Shown: positions 45,341-54,576, numbered from the stretch's first letter. The stretch: 64,000 bases of DNA from Actinomycetospora sp. NBRC 106378 (GCF_030269685.1 NZ_BSTT01000001.1:310001-374000), one strand, 5' to 3'. A program made the numbers and translations. The notes: generated from the letters alone by a model not told the origin.

Positions 45341-46273
45341 TCACGTGACCTCGGTCAGCTCCGGGAGCTCGTAGCGTCGGACCTCCCGCAGCGCGGAGAG
45401 CCCCGCCGCGATCGTCGGCTGCTCCGCCGAGCCCCGGCGCACCGCGGTGATGACATGACGGGTGGGGATCGAGGCCCCCGAGAGCGGGATGCGCCGTGTC
45501 TCGTCCAAGGCGGGCAGGTCGACCAGGCGGGGGATCAGGGCCACCCCGAAGCCGCGGGCGACGAGCGCGGCACCGGTGTCCCAGGTGTCGGAGTGGTGCT
45601 CGACCGCAGGGTCGAAGCCCGCGCCGGTGCAGGCCAGGGTGACGAGCTGGTGGTAGGCGCGGCCCGGTGACCCCATCACCCAGGCGTCGCCGGCGAGCTC
45701 GTCGAGGGCGACCGCGCTCCGCGACGCAAGGGGGTGGTCCGGGCCGACGAGGACGTCGAGCGGCTCCTGGTAGAGCGGATTCTGCTCGAAGGCGGGGTCC
45801 GTGCGGGGCGGGATGCTCGGGGTGGCCACGACGACGGCGATGTCGGTCTCGTCGGTGGCGAGCAGTTCGAAGGCCCGGGCCGGCTCGATCTCGCGCAACC
45901 GGACGCGCAGTCCCGGATGCCGGTCGCGCAGCAGCGTGAGGGCCCGCGGTGCGACGACGGCGGCCGCGGTGGAGAAGCCGGCGAGGTGCAGCGTCCCGGT
46001 CAGCTCGGTGCGGTCCTGGTGGGCGGCGAGGTCGGCCTGCGCCCGCTCCCACTGGGCGGTGAGCGCGGCCGCGTGCTCGAGCAGCGTGTGCGCCCCGGCC
46101 GTCAGCCGGACGGTGCGGCCCGTCGGCTGGAGCAGGACGACGTCGAGTTCGCGCGCGAGCGCCTGCATCTGGTGCGAGACCGCCGAGGGGGTCAGCCGGC
46201 ACACCTCGGCCGCCTTCGTCACGGTGCCGTGGCGGGCGATCGCCTGGAGCACCTTCAGGCGCCGGTCGATCAT
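45341..46273 (-). CDS. LysR-family regulator, probable controller of the betaine operon
   Basis: 310 residues. The N-terminal winged helix (residues 1-60: RLKVLQAIARHGTVTKAAEV, CRLTPSAVSHQMQALAREL) is followed by a periplasmic-binding-protein-like effector domain starting near residue 92. ATG 46273 is chosen. It is divergent from the oxidase-Rieske operon across 164 bases containing a palindrome, the classical LysR layout, so it most likely activates that operon in response to a pathway compound. This role is inferred from position. Confidence 0.88.
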   Translation of the reverse strand: MIDRRLKVLQAIARHGTVTKAAEVCRLTPSAVSHQMQALARELDVVLLQPTGRTVRLTAGAHTLLEHAAALTAQWERAQADLAAHQDRTELTGTLHLAGFSTAAAVVAPRALTLLRDRHPGLRVRLREIEPARAFELLATDETDIAVVVATPSIPPRTDPAFEQNPLYQEPLDVLVGPDHPLASRSAVALDELAGDAWVMGSPGRAYHQLVTLACTGAGFDPAVEHHSDTWDTGAALVARGFGVALIPRLVDLPALDETRRIPLSGASIPTRHVITAVRRGSAEQPTIAAGLSALREVRRYELPELTEVT

Positions 46274-46280
46274 GTACCGA

Positions 46281-46302
46281 TCGTACAAGGTCAGCTGTAC
46301 GA
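46281..46302. promoter_or_regulatory. Palindrome in the lysR–oxidase intergenic region
   Basis: TCGTACA-aggtcagc-TGTACGA: perfect 7-bp arms with an 8-base spacer, located 8 bases upstream of the lysR ATG. It fits the size of a LysR-type recognition site and could mediate autoregulation and divergent activation. Confidence 0.6.
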
Positions 46303-46437
46303 AGCTTCGATGGACGCCAGCAGTTGATCTCTTCACACTCGGTGGGGCACCCCCGGGCTCCCGGCGCCGTAGCCCGGTGGTCGTGCCGTCACACGAGCCG
46401 AGTCGTCCCTTCTCGGAAGATGAAGCAGGAGTCCGTC

Positions 46438-47622
46438 ATGGACACGTATCGCGCCGTCGTCGTCGGGTGTGGCGGGCTGGGCTCCGCCGCTCTGTACCGC
46501 CTCGCCACCGAGCTCGGGCCCGGCGTCCTGGGCCTCGAGCAGTTCGAGCTCGGCCACTCCCGGGGCGCCTCCCAGGACCACTCGCGGATCATCCGGCTCG
46601 CCCAGCACCAGCCCCAGTACGCCGCGCTCGCCTCGGCCGCCTACAAGGCCTGGGACGAGGTCGAGGGCGAGTCGTTGCAGCAGATCGTGACCCGCACCGG
46701 CGGCCTCGTCATCGAGGACCGGGCCGCACGGCGGGGCGCGGCGACCGGCAGCCGCAACATCGAGGGCTACACCGCGATGTTCGACCGCTTCGGCTACGCC
46801 TACGAGCTCCTCGACGCCGACGAGCTGGTCGCCCGCTGGCCCCAGTTCTCCGTCTCCGGGGACGTGCAGGCGCTCTACCAGCCCGAGTCCGGGATCGTCG
46901 ACGCCGCCCGCGCCAACGCGGTCCACCTCGCGCTCGCCCGCGCCCACGGCGCCGAGGTCCGGTCGCACTCCCCGGTGCGCTGGATCCGGCCCGACGGCGA
47001 CGGCGTCCTCGTGGTGACCGACACCGACACCGTCCGCGCGGACCGGGTGGTCGTGGCCGCCGACGCCTGGACCAACCAGGTGCTCGCCGACACCGGGCTG
47101 CAGCTGCCGCTGACGGTGCTGCGCGAGCAGGTCACCTACTACTCCACGCCGCACCTCGCCGAGTTCGCGCCGTCGCGGTTCCCGGTGTTCATGTGGCACG
47201 GCGCCCACAACTTCTACGGCTTCCCCGTCTACGGCGAGGTCGCCACGAAGCTCGGCCAGCACATGGGCGGCGAGGAGACCACGGCCGACACCCGCTCCTT
47301 CGTCCCGGACGACGTGCGGCGCGAGCGCTACGCCGACTTCCTGGCGAACCACGTGCCCCGGTTCGGAGGCCCGGAGCTCTACTCGAAGACCTGCCTCTAC
47401 ACGGTGCCGCCGGACCAGAACTTCATCCTCGACCGGCTGCCCGAGCACCCGCAGATCGTGGTCGCGAACGGCGCCGGGCACGCCTACAAGTTCGCCGCCC
47501 TGATCGGGTCACTGCTCGCCGACCTCGCCCTCGACCGGGCACCGGCGCACCCGATCGACGCGTTCGCGCTCGACCGCCCGGCCCTGACCGACCCGACCTT
47601 CCCGCGCAGCTTCCATGTCTGA
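46438..47622 (+). CDS. Sarcosine oxidase-like FAD-dependent N-methyl amino acid oxidase
   Basis: 394 residues, monomeric sarcosine oxidase/MTOX family. The N-terminal FAD motif VVVGCGGLGSAALYRLA and QDHSRIIRLAQHQ (shared by the family) are clear, as is SKTCLYTVPPDQNFILDRLP near residue 318, whose Cys is the covalent FAD site. These enzymes oxidise N-methyl amino acids to the amine, formaldehyde and H2O2. In this operon N-methylproline or a similar secondary amine from the Rieske step is a plausible substrate. ATG 46438 has AGGAG 7 bases upstream. First gene of the five-gene operon. Confidence 0.9.
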   Translation: MDTYRAVVVGCGGLGSAALYRLATELGPGVLGLEQFELGHSRGASQDHSRIIRLAQHQPQYAALASAAYKAWDEVEGESLQQIVTRTGGLVIEDRAARRGAATGSRNIEGYTAMFDRFGYAYELLDADELVARWPQFSVSGDVQALYQPESGIVDAARANAVHLALARAHGAEVRSHSPVRWIRPDGDGVLVVTDTDTVRADRVVVAADAWTNQVLADTGLQLPLTVLREQVTYYSTPHLAEFAPSRFPVFMWHGAHNFYGFPVYGEVATKLGQHMGGEETTADTRSFVPDDVRRERYADFLANHVPRFGGPELYSKTCLYTVPPDQNFILDRLPEHPQIVVANGAGHAYKFAALIGSLLADLALDRAPAHPIDAFALDRPALTDPTFPRSFHV

Positions 47623-47695
47623 GCCCTGGTTCGTCACCGAACGTGCCGCCGTCCCGACCCGCACCCCGCACCCGCCGCCGGAGGGAGTCCCCGCG

Positions 47696-49012
47696 ATGAC
47701 CGGGACCGTCGACCGCCCCACCGACCCGTACGCCGCTCTCCCGGCGCGGCCGGTCGACCCGGCCCGCTTCACCGAGGAGGAGCTCTATGCCCGGACCCGG
47801 CTCCCCGTGGATCTCGCCTCGACCCTGGTCCCGGACGCCTACTGCTCGCCGGAGTTCTTCGCGCTGGAACAGGACAGGGTGTTCGCCTCCAGCTGGGTCG
47901 CGGTCGGCCTGGTCGGGGACGTGGACCGGCCGGGTCGCTGCATCGTCGTCGAGGTCGCCGGACGCTCGATCCTCATCACCCGCAACCGCCACGGCGAGCT
48001 GCGCGGCTTCCACAACCTGTGCCGCCACCGCGCGACGAAGCTGCTCGACGCCGACACCCGGGAGGTCGGCCACCGCAACCGCATCCGCTGCCCGTACCAC
48101 AACTGGACCTACGACACCGACGGCGCGTGCCTGGGCACCCCGCTGTTCGAGGGCTCCGACGTCCCGGCCGGCGAGGAAGCCGTCTTCGACCAGATGGCCA
48201 GGGGCTTCGACCGGACCGACTACGGCCTGCTCCCGGTGTCGGTCGACAGCTGGGGCTTCTTCCTCTTCGTCAACCTCTCGCCCGACCCGCAGCCGCTGAC
48301 GACGGCCCTGGGGGACCTGCCCGAGCGGTTCGCCGACCACCGCCTCGGCGACTGGTCCGCGCAGCGCCGCCTCACCTACGACGTCGCCGCGAACTACAAG
48401 CTCGTCGGCGAGAACTTCATGGAGTACTACCACCTGCCCTGGGTCCACCCCGAGCTCAACCAGGTCTCCAAGTTCTCCGACCACTACCGCTGGCAGGGCC
48501 CCGGGCTCTACACCGGCATGTGCACCACCCCGGTCTCGGGCAACACCGAGGCCGGCGGCTGGGACGGGCTCTCGCCCCTGAGCACGCTCGGGCCGCAGGA
48601 CGCCGACGCCGGCCGCTTCGTGTGGCTCTTCCCCTCCACGGCGCTGGTCGTGCTGCCCAACCACGCCTTCGTCCTGTTCAACCGGCCCGTCGCCGCGAAC
48701 CGCACCGTCGAGACCGCGGTCCTGCTCACCCACCCCGAGTCGGCGGACGACCCGGGCGCCGAGGCCGGGATCGAGCAGCTCGCGAAGTTCTGGGACCTGG
48801 TCAACCGCCAGGACCTCGAGATCGTCGAGCGGGTGCAGGAAGGGCTGGAGAACCCCGCCTACCGCGGCGGCCGGATGTGCTTCCGCTTCGAGGAGCCGAT
48901 CCACCGGTTCCAGAACATGGTCATCGACCGGATGGTCGGCCTCGACCGGGTCCCCGACGGCGACTCGCTCGACGACGGCGACACCATGACGCGGATGTTC
49001 CCGGACCCGTGA
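47696..49012 (+). CDS. Rieske non-heme iron oxygenase, alpha subunit (betaine demethylase type)
   Basis: 438 residues. Rieske [2Fe-2S] ligands in NLCRHRATKL (near residue 109) and RCPYHNWTYD (near 132); mononuclear iron ligands in GENFMEYYHLPWVHPEL (near 240). This spacing is that of the quaternary-amine demethylases, such as stachydrine demethylase and glycine betaine monooxygenase GbcA. It would remove a methyl group as formaldehyde using electrons from the reductase encoded two genes downstream. ATG 47696 has GGAGGGAG about 9 bases upstream; an ATG at 47615 overlapping the previous stop is an alternative. Its stop overlaps the next GTG (GTGA). Confidence 0.9.
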   Translation: MTGTVDRPTDPYAALPARPVDPARFTEEELYARTRLPVDLASTLVPDAYCSPEFFALEQDRVFASSWVAVGLVGDVDRPGRCIVVEVAGRSILITRNRHGELRGFHNLCRHRATKLLDADTREVGHRNRIRCPYHNWTYDTDGACLGTPLFEGSDVPAGEEAVFDQMARGFDRTDYGLLPVSVDSWGFFLFVNLSPDPQPLTTALGDLPERFADHRLGDWSAQRRLTYDVAANYKLVGENFMEYYHLPWVHPELNQVSKFSDHYRWQGPGLYTGMCTTPVSGNTEAGGWDGLSPLSTLGPQDADAGRFVWLFPSTALVVLPNHAFVLFNRPVAANRTVETAVLLTHPESADDPGAEAGIEQLAKFWDLVNRQDLEIVERVQEGLENPAYRGGRMCFRFEEPIHRFQNMVIDRMVGLDRVPDGDSLDDGDTMTRMFPDP

Positions 49013-50445
49013 CCGCCACCCGCGTGCCGGTCACGCTCCCCGACGTCCACCAGGCCCTCGACGGGCGCACGCTGCCCGTCGAGGACCCCTCGACCGAGCT
49101 GACCGTCGCGCACGTCGCGCGGGGCGGGGCCGCCGAGGTCGACCGGGCGGTCGCCGCCGCCCGGGGTGCGACCCGCGCGATGCGCGACACCCCGCCCCTG
49201 GAACGCGGTCGCGCGCTGCGACGGCTGGCCGCCGAGGTCGACGCGGCCGCCGAGGAACTCGCCCACCTGGAGTCGCTCGACACCGGCAAGCCGCTCTCCC
49301 TGGCCCGCGGCGAGGTCGCCGGCTGCGTCGGCTACCTCGACTACTACGCCGGCGCCGCCACGAGCCTGCAGGGCGACACGATCCCGCTCGGCCCGGGTTC
49401 GCTGGCGTACACGGTGCCCGAGCCGGTCGGGGTGAGCGCACACGTCGTCCCGTGGAACGCGCCCTTGTCCATGCTCTGCCGCAGTGTGGCGCCCGCTCTC
49501 GCCGCCGGGAACTGCGCCGTCGTCAAACCGGCCGAGCAGACCCCGCTCACCGCTCTCCGCCTCGCCGGGCTCGTCGAGGCCGCAGGCTTCCCCTCCGGCG
49601 CCTACGAGGTCGTGACCGGGCTCGGCGCGGAGGCCGGGGCCGCCCTGGCGGCGCACGCCGGAATCGGGTCCCTGACCTTCACCGGCTCGGTCGCCACCGG
49701 CCGGGCGGTCCTGCGGGCGGCGGCCGAGCACGTCACCCCGGTCGTCACCGAACTCGGCGGCAAGAGCCCGCAGATCGTCTTCGCCGACGCCGAGCTCGAC
49801 GACGTCGCCCGCCAGGTCGTCACCGGGTTCACCGCCAACTCCGGGCAGTACTGCGACGCGGGCTCCCGGCTGCTGGTCGACCGTGCCGTCGCCGCCGAGC
49901 TCGTCGAGCGCATCCGGGCCCGGGCCGGCGCCCTGACCCTGGGGGCCGGCGCCGACGACCCCGACCTCGGGCCGATGGTCTCCGCCGCCCACCGGCGGCG
50001 GGTCGACGACTACGTCGCCCTCGGTCGCGCCGAGGGCGCTGACGCCCCCACCCCGCCGCAGCCCCTGCCCGCCGCCGGGCACTTCGTGGCACCCACGGTC
50101 TTCACGGGCGTCGGGCCGGCCATGCGGATCGCCCGCGAGGAGATCTTCGGCCCGGTCCTGGCGGTGCTGGAGTTCGACACCGAGGACCAGGCGCTCGACC
50201 TGGCCGACGCGACGGACTACGGCCTCGGGGTCGGCATCCACACCGCCGACGTCGACCGTGCCCTGCGCATCGCCGACCGCGTCGACGCGGGCTACGTCAT
50301 GGTCAACGACTACTTCGCCGGCGGACCCGCGGTCCCCTTCGGCGGCACCAAACTCTCCGGCACCGGACGCGAACGCGGCCTGGTCGCGCTGGAGAGCTAC
50401 CTGACCCGCAAGACCGTCGTCGTCCGGAGGGCCCCGTGCACCTGA
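49009..50445 (+). CDS. NAD(P)-dependent aldehyde dehydrogenase
   Basis: 478 residues. HVVPWNAPLSMLCRSVAPAL and GNCAVVKPAEQTPLTALRLA are cofactor-binding blocks, SLTFTGSVATGRAVL is the Gly-motif, TELGGKSPQIVF holds the catalytic Glu (about 248) and NSGQYCDAGSRLLV the catalytic Cys (about 282). It is closest to betaine aldehyde-type enzymes. In this operon it may oxidise formaldehyde or a semialdehyde from the amine; I cannot choose between them. Translationally coupled to the Rieske gene (4-base overlap) and overlapping the reductase gene by 10 bases. Confidence 0.93.
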   Translation: MTATRVPVTLPDVHQALDGRTLPVEDPSTELTVAHVARGGAAEVDRAVAAARGATRAMRDTPPLERGRALRRLAAEVDAAAEELAHLESLDTGKPLSLARGEVAGCVGYLDYYAGAATSLQGDTIPLGPGSLAYTVPEPVGVSAHVVPWNAPLSMLCRSVAPALAAGNCAVVKPAEQTPLTALRLAGLVEAAGFPSGAYEVVTGLGAEAGAALAAHAGIGSLTFTGSVATGRAVLRAAAEHVTPVVTELGGKSPQIVFADAELDDVARQVVTGFTANSGQYCDAGSRLLVDRAVAAELVERIRARAGALTLGAGADDPDLGPMVSAAHRRRVDDYVALGRAEGADAPTPPQPLPAAGHFVAPTVFTGVGPAMRIAREEIFGPVLAVLEFDTEDQALDLADATDYGLGVGIHTADVDRALRIADRVDAGYVMVNDYFAGGPAVPFGGTKLSGTGRERGLVALESYLTRKTVVVRRAPCT

Positions 50446-51374
50446 TCGTCCGCGACCGCCGCGACGAGGCCGACGGCGTCGTCTCGCTGGCCCTGGCCCA
50501 CCCCGGTGGCCACGACCTCCCCGCCTGGTCGCCGGGGGCGCACGTCGACGTCACCGTGGACGACGGCGTCGTCCGCCAGTACTCGCTGTCCTCCGACCCG
50601 ACGGACCGCACCACGTGGCGGCTCGGGGTGCTGCGCGAACCCGCCGGGCGAGGCGGGTCCGAGTACGTCTGCACCAAGCTGGACGTCGGCGACCTCGTCG
50701 AGGTCTCCGAACCCCGCAACCACTTCGACCTCGTCCCCGCCGCCCGCTACCGGTTCGTCGCCGGCGGCATCGGGATCACCCCGATCCTCGCGATGATCGC
50801 CCACGCCCGCACCGCCGGCGCCGACTGGTCCCTGCTCTACGGCGGACGCACCCGGTCCTCCATGGCCTTCCTCGACGAGCTCGCCGGGTACGGCGACCGG
50901 GTCACCGTCGTCCCCCAGGACGAGCACGGGCTCCTCCCGCTCGCCGACCACCTCGCCGAGGTCCACCCGGACACGCTGATCTACGCCTGCGGCCCGGAAC
51001 CGCTCCTGACCGCCGTCGAGCACCACTCCGCGCACTGGCCCACGGGCAGCCTGCACCTCGAACGCTTCACCCCCCGGGTCCTCGGGGGCGGCGGGCCCGA
51101 CGAGGCCTTCGAGGTCGAGTTCGCGGCGTCCGGTCTCACCGCGACCGTCCCCGCCGAGGCCTCCATCCTCGACATCGCCGAGGGACTCGGCCTCCCCGTC
51201 GACTTCTCCTGCCGCGAGGGCACCTGCGGCAGCTGCGAGACCCCGATCCTCGGCGGCCGCGCCGAGCACCGCGACTCCGTGCTCGACGAGGCCGAACGGG
51301 CGGAGAACACCTGCCTGATGATCTGCGTGTCCCGCGCGGAACGGGGCTACCCGACGCTCCGACTGGAGCTCTAG
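50436..51374 (+). CDS. Flavin/[2Fe-2S] reductase of the phthalate dioxygenase reductase type
   Basis: 312 residues: an N-terminal flavin domain (GVVRQYSLSSDPTDRTTW, with the RxYS motif), an NAD(P)-binding domain (FVAGGIGITPILAMIAHA, then LIYACGPEPLL) and a C-terminal plant-type ferredoxin (DFSCREGTCGSCETPIL near residue 257 and ENTCLMICVSRAERG). This FMN-NAD-ferredoxin order is that of PDR-type partners of Rieske oxygenases, so it should feed electrons to the oxygenase encoded at 47696. GTG start at 50436 inside the end of the ALDH gene. Confidence 0.93.
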   Translation: MHLIVRDRRDEADGVVSLALAHPGGHDLPAWSPGAHVDVTVDDGVVRQYSLSSDPTDRTTWRLGVLREPAGRGGSEYVCTKLDVGDLVEVSEPRNHFDLVPAARYRFVAGGIGITPILAMIAHARTAGADWSLLYGGRTRSSMAFLDELAGYGDRVTVVPQDEHGLLPLADHLAEVHPDTLIYACGPEPLLTAVEHHSAHWPTGSLHLERFTPRVLGGGGPDEAFEVEFAASGLTATVPAEASILDIAEGLGLPVDFSCREGTCGSCETPILGGRAEHRDSVLDEAERAENTCLMICVSRAERGYPTLRLEL

Positions 51375-52481
51375 ATGAAGATCGACCGCATCCACGTCCA
51401 TCAGGCCCTGCTCCCGGTGGTCGGCGAGCCCTACCGCATGTCCCACACGACGGTGCACGAGCTCGACAGCACGCTGGTGGAGATCGTCACCGACGACGGA
51501 CGGCACGGCTGGGGCGAGACCTGCCCGCTCGGGCCGGTCTACCAGCCCCATCACGCCCTCGGCGCCCGCGCCGCCCTCGAACAGATCGCCCCCGGCCTCG
51601 TCGGGACGGAGATCGACTCACCCCGGCGTCTCGCGCGGCGGATGGACGAGTTGCTCGCGGGGCACGGCTACGCCAAGGCCGCCCTCGACACCGCCGTGCT
51701 CGACCTCCTCGGCCAGGAGCTCGGCGTCCCGGTCTCCACGCTGCTCGGCGGCGCCCTGGTCGACCGCGTACCCGCCTACTACTCGGTGATCGTCGGCAGC
51801 CCCGAGGACAGCGCCGTCAGCGCCGCCGCCGCCGTCGACGCCGGCTACCCCCGCGTGCAGGTGAAGATCGGCGGGCGGGACCTGGCGCAGGACGTGGAGA
51901 CCGTGCACCGCGTGTGGGAGGCCGTCGGACACCGGGCGCGGCTCGCCGTCGACGCCAACCGCGCGATGACCGTGGCCCACGCCGTGCAGTTCGACCGGCT
52001 CACCGCCGGCGTCCCCTTCGTCCTCGAACAACCGTGCAACACCCTCGCCGAGATGGCGCTGCTGCGCGGGCGGCTGGCCCATCCCGTCGCGCTGGACGAG
52101 AACACCGAGGACGTCGACACCGTGCTGCGGGCGATCTCCGAAGGCCTCGCCGACGCGTTCTCCTTCAAGGTGACCCGGCTGGGCGGCCCGACGCGGGCGG
52201 CGCAGGCCCGCGACCTGTGCGCCCTGCGCTCCCTGCCCCACACCGTCGACGACGCCTGGGGCGGCTCGGTGATCGCCGCCGCGTGCCTGCACCTCGCCGC
52301 CACCGTCGAGCCGCGTCTGCTCGAGGGCGTCTGGATCGCGCAGGACTACATCGACGGGCACCACGACCCGGAGCGACCCGTCGTCGTGCGGGACGGACAC
52401 CTCGCGGTGCCGCAGGGACCGGGACTCGGCGTCGCACCGGACCCCGCCTCCCTCACCCGTCGCGTCGCGACCTACTCCTGA
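51375..52481 (+). CDS. Enolase-superfamily racemase, proline betaine/hydroxyproline betaine type
   Basis: 368 residues, mandelate racemase/muconate lactonising subgroup. It closely resembles HpbD, the hydroxyproline betaine 2-epimerase: GWGETCPLGPVYQPHHALGA, HGYAKAALDTAVLDLLGQ, FVLEQPCNTLAEMALLRGRL and LPHTVDDAWGGSVIAAACLH are near-matches to remembered HpbD sequence. Catalytic Lys residues lie in VQVKIGG (about 163) and FKVTRLGG (about 265); metal ligands in AVDANRAM, EQPC and DENTED. It would epimerise the alpha carbon of the betaine, a step specific to proline-type betaines and not needed for glycine betaine. ATG follows the previous TAG directly. Confidence 0.88.
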   Translation: MKIDRIHVHQALLPVVGEPYRMSHTTVHELDSTLVEIVTDDGRHGWGETCPLGPVYQPHHALGARAALEQIAPGLVGTEIDSPRRLARRMDELLAGHGYAKAALDTAVLDLLGQELGVPVSTLLGGALVDRVPAYYSVIVGSPEDSAVSAAAAVDAGYPRVQVKIGGRDLAQDVETVHRVWEAVGHRARLAVDANRAMTVAHAVQFDRLTAGVPFVLEQPCNTLAEMALLRGRLAHPVALDENTEDVDTVLRAISEGLADAFSFKVTRLGGPTRAAQARDLCALRSLPHTVDDAWGGSVIAAACLHLAATVEPRLLEGVWIAQDYIDGHHDPERPVVVRDGHLAVPQGPGLGVAPDPASLTRRVATYS

Positions 52482-52491
52482 CCGGGCCGGG

Positions 52492-53166
52492 CTACACCAA
52501 CCGACGGTCGCTCGCCCACCGCGAGAGCTCGTGCCGGTTCGACGACTGCGTCTTGCGCAGCACGCTCGACACGTGGGTCTCGACGGTCTTCACGGAGATG
52601 ACCAGCTCGGCCGCGATCTCCTTGTAGGCGTAGCCGCGGGCGAGCAGGCGCAGCACGTCCCGCTCGCGGCGGGTGAGCTGGTCGACCTCCGGGTCGACCG
52701 GCGGTGCGGCCCCGGGGCGGTCGGCGAAGGCGTCGAGCACGAAGCCCGCGAGACGCGGCGAGAACACCGGGTCGCCGGCCTTGACCCGCACCACGGCGTC
52801 CGCGAGGTCGCGGCCCGAGATGGTCTTCGTGACGTAGCCCCGGGCACCCGCCCGGATCACGGAGATGACGTCCTCGGCCGCGTCGGACACCGACAACGCC
52901 AGGAACACCACCTCGGGGTACTCGGTGCGGGTCCGGGCGAGGACCGCCGCGCCCCCGCCGTCGGGCATGTGCACGTCGAGCAGCACCACGTCGGGGCGGT
53001 AGTGCCCGATGCCCGCGACCGCCTCACCCACGGAGCCGGCCTCGCCGACCACCGTCACCCCGCGGGCCCCCGGGCCCTCCAGCTCGGCGCGGACCCCGCG
53101 CCGGAACAGGGCGTGGTCGTCGACGATGAAGACGCGTGCCTCGTCAGCCAACTCAGGCCACCCCAC
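52492..53166 (-). CDS. NarL/LuxR-type response regulator
   Basis: 224 residues. The receiver domain carries FIVDDHALFRRGVRAEL and the phospho-acceptor Asp in VVLLDVHMPDGGG, with a later LSVSDAAEDV and the Lys in GYVTKTISG. The C-terminal LuxR helix-turn-helix reads LTRRERDVLRLLARGYAYKE and ISVKTVETHVSSVLRKTQ. It is coupled to the sensor kinase gene: GTG 53166 lies within the end of the kinase ORF (a TTG at 53151 is an alternative). Target genes probably include the divergent PspC-protein gene. Confidence 0.93.
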   Translation of the reverse strand: MGWPELADEARVFIVDDHALFRRGVRAELEGPGARGVTVVGEAGSVGEAVAGIGHYRPDVVLLDVHMPDGGGAAVLARTRTEYPEVVFLALSVSDAAEDVISVIRAGARGYVTKTISGRDLADAVVRVKAGDPVFSPRLAGFVLDAFADRPGAAPPVDPEVDQLTRRERDVLRLLARGYAYKEIAAELVISVKTVETHVSSVLRKTQSSNRHELSRWASDRRLV

Positions 53167-54412
53167 TCGGTTGTTCGGTCCGGGGCATCGTCAGCCCCAC
53201 CTCGGTGCCCTCGCCCAGCGCGGTCCGCAGCCGCACCGTCCCGCCGTGCCGCTCCACCCGGGCCCGGATGGAGTCGGCGAGCCCGTGCCGGTCGTCGGGC
53301 ACGTCGTCGGGCTCGAAGCCCTTGCCGCGGTCGCGGACGAAGACGCTCACGGTCCCGTCCTCGCACTCGGCGTACACGCTGACCTCGTCGACGCCGGCGT
53401 GCTTGGCCGCGTTCGTCATCGCCTCGCGGGCCGCCGCGACGAGCGCTGCGGTCCGCACGTCGTACGCGGCCTCCCCGACGATCACCGGCGCCACCGACAC
53501 CGCGAACCCGTCCTCGACCGCCCCCGCGGCCGCGCGCAGCGCCGCCCCGAAGCACGTCGCCTCGGCGACGGTCTCGTCGTCGGGGGACTCGCGGTAGAGC
53601 CAGTCCCGCAGCTCCCGTTCCTGACGACGGGCGAGGCGCCGGACCTCCCGCGCGGTCTCGTCCCCCGCCGCCTCGGTGTGCCGCTGGATCAGCGCGAGGG
53701 TCTGCAGCACCGAGTCGTGCAGGTGTGCGGCGATCTCGGCGCGCTCCTCGCTGCGGATGCGCTCGCGCCGTTCCTCGGTGAGCTCGCGGGCCAGCCGCAT
53801 CCACCACGGGACGGTCAGCACGACCACCCCGACCAGCGTCGCGGTCGCCGCGAGCAGCCCGAACCGGATCGCGCCGACGTCGGTGCTCGTGACGAGGAAG
53901 GCGCCGATCCCGCCCGCCACGAGCAGGGCCCCGAGGACCGCGCGGACGATGCCGCCCCGCCCGGACACGATCCGCATCCGGCCGGCGCGCCGCGACGCCC
54001 CGGAGCCGTCGGCCTCGCGCCACACCACGGCGGCACCGACCAACGCGATCCCGAGCGGTCCGAGGATCCAGCCGGAGATCTGGTCGCCGACCGCCGAGAG
54101 CACCAGCCCGAGGGCGAGTCCGAGGGCGACCAGGCCGTAGCCGCGCACGCGGTCGCGGTCGTCGACCTGCCGCTCGATGCCCGCCGGCTCCATCGGGCAG
54201 CAGATCCACAGCGCGCCGTACGCCAGCACCCCGGCCCCGCCGAGCGCGCACAGCAGCGTGAACACCACGCGCACCCGCAGCACCGGCACGTCGAGGTGCT
54301 CGGCGACCCCGCCCGCGACGCCCGCGACCACGGCGCCGCGGCGGTGCCGGCGCACGCGGCGCTCGACGGCCGGCGCCGCCGGTGCTGGTTCGGTGCTGGT
54401 CACGGGAGCCAT
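53153..54412 (-). CDS. PspC-domain sensor histidine kinase
   Basis: About 419 residues. An N-terminal PspC domain (RRGAVVAGVAGGVAEHLDVP, then VRVVFTLLCALGGAGVLAYG), several membrane helices up to about residue 200, a HisKA_3 dimerisation segment with the phospho-His in AHLHDSVLQTLALIQRH near 226, and a HATPase_c domain (AREAMTNAAKHAGVDE, VRDRGKGFEPDDVP, HGLADSIRARVERHGGTV). This is the actinobacterial PspC-type envelope-stress kinase, paired with the NarL-type regulator next to it. ATG 54412 or GTG 54418. Confidence 0.92.
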   Translation of the reverse strand: MAPVTSTEPAPAAPAVERRVRRHRRGAVVAGVAGGVAEHLDVPVLRVRVVFTLLCALGGAGVLAYGALWICCPMEPAGIERQVDDRDRVRGYGLVALGLALGLVLSAVGDQISGWILGPLGIALVGAAVVWREADGSGASRRAGRMRIVSGRGGIVRAVLGALLVAGGIGAFLVTSTDVGAIRFGLLAATATLVGVVVLTVPWWMRLARELTEERRERIRSEERAEIAAHLHDSVLQTLALIQRHTEAAGDETAREVRRLARRQERELRDWLYRESPDDETVAEATCFGAALRAAAGAVEDGFAVSVAPVIVGEAAYDVRTAALVAAAREAMTNAAKHAGVDEVSVYAECEDGTVSVFVRDRGKGFEPDDVPDDRHGLADSIRARVERHGGTVRLRTALGEGTEVGLTMPRTEQPSGVA

Positions 54413-54458
54413 CGTCACACGGCGCGCGACCCCCGGACCTCGGGTTCCCCACTCGCGT

Positions 54459-54480
54459 GACCCCGAGAAATCCCGGGGTC
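54459..54480. promoter_or_regulatory. Inverted repeat between the divergent PspC genes
   Basis: GACCCCG-agaaatcc-CGGGGTC, perfect 7-bp arms with an 8-base spacer, in the 160-base space between the kinase gene and the rightward PspC gene. A plausible site for the response regulator; not verified. Confidence 0.45.
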
Positions 54481-54576
54481 GCTCCGGGGCGGCGACCGGG
54501 GTCGTCCCGGACGATCGGCCTCGCTCGCGGCGGCAGGCTCGGGGACCATCACCACCGGGAGCGAGAGGATGGGCCC

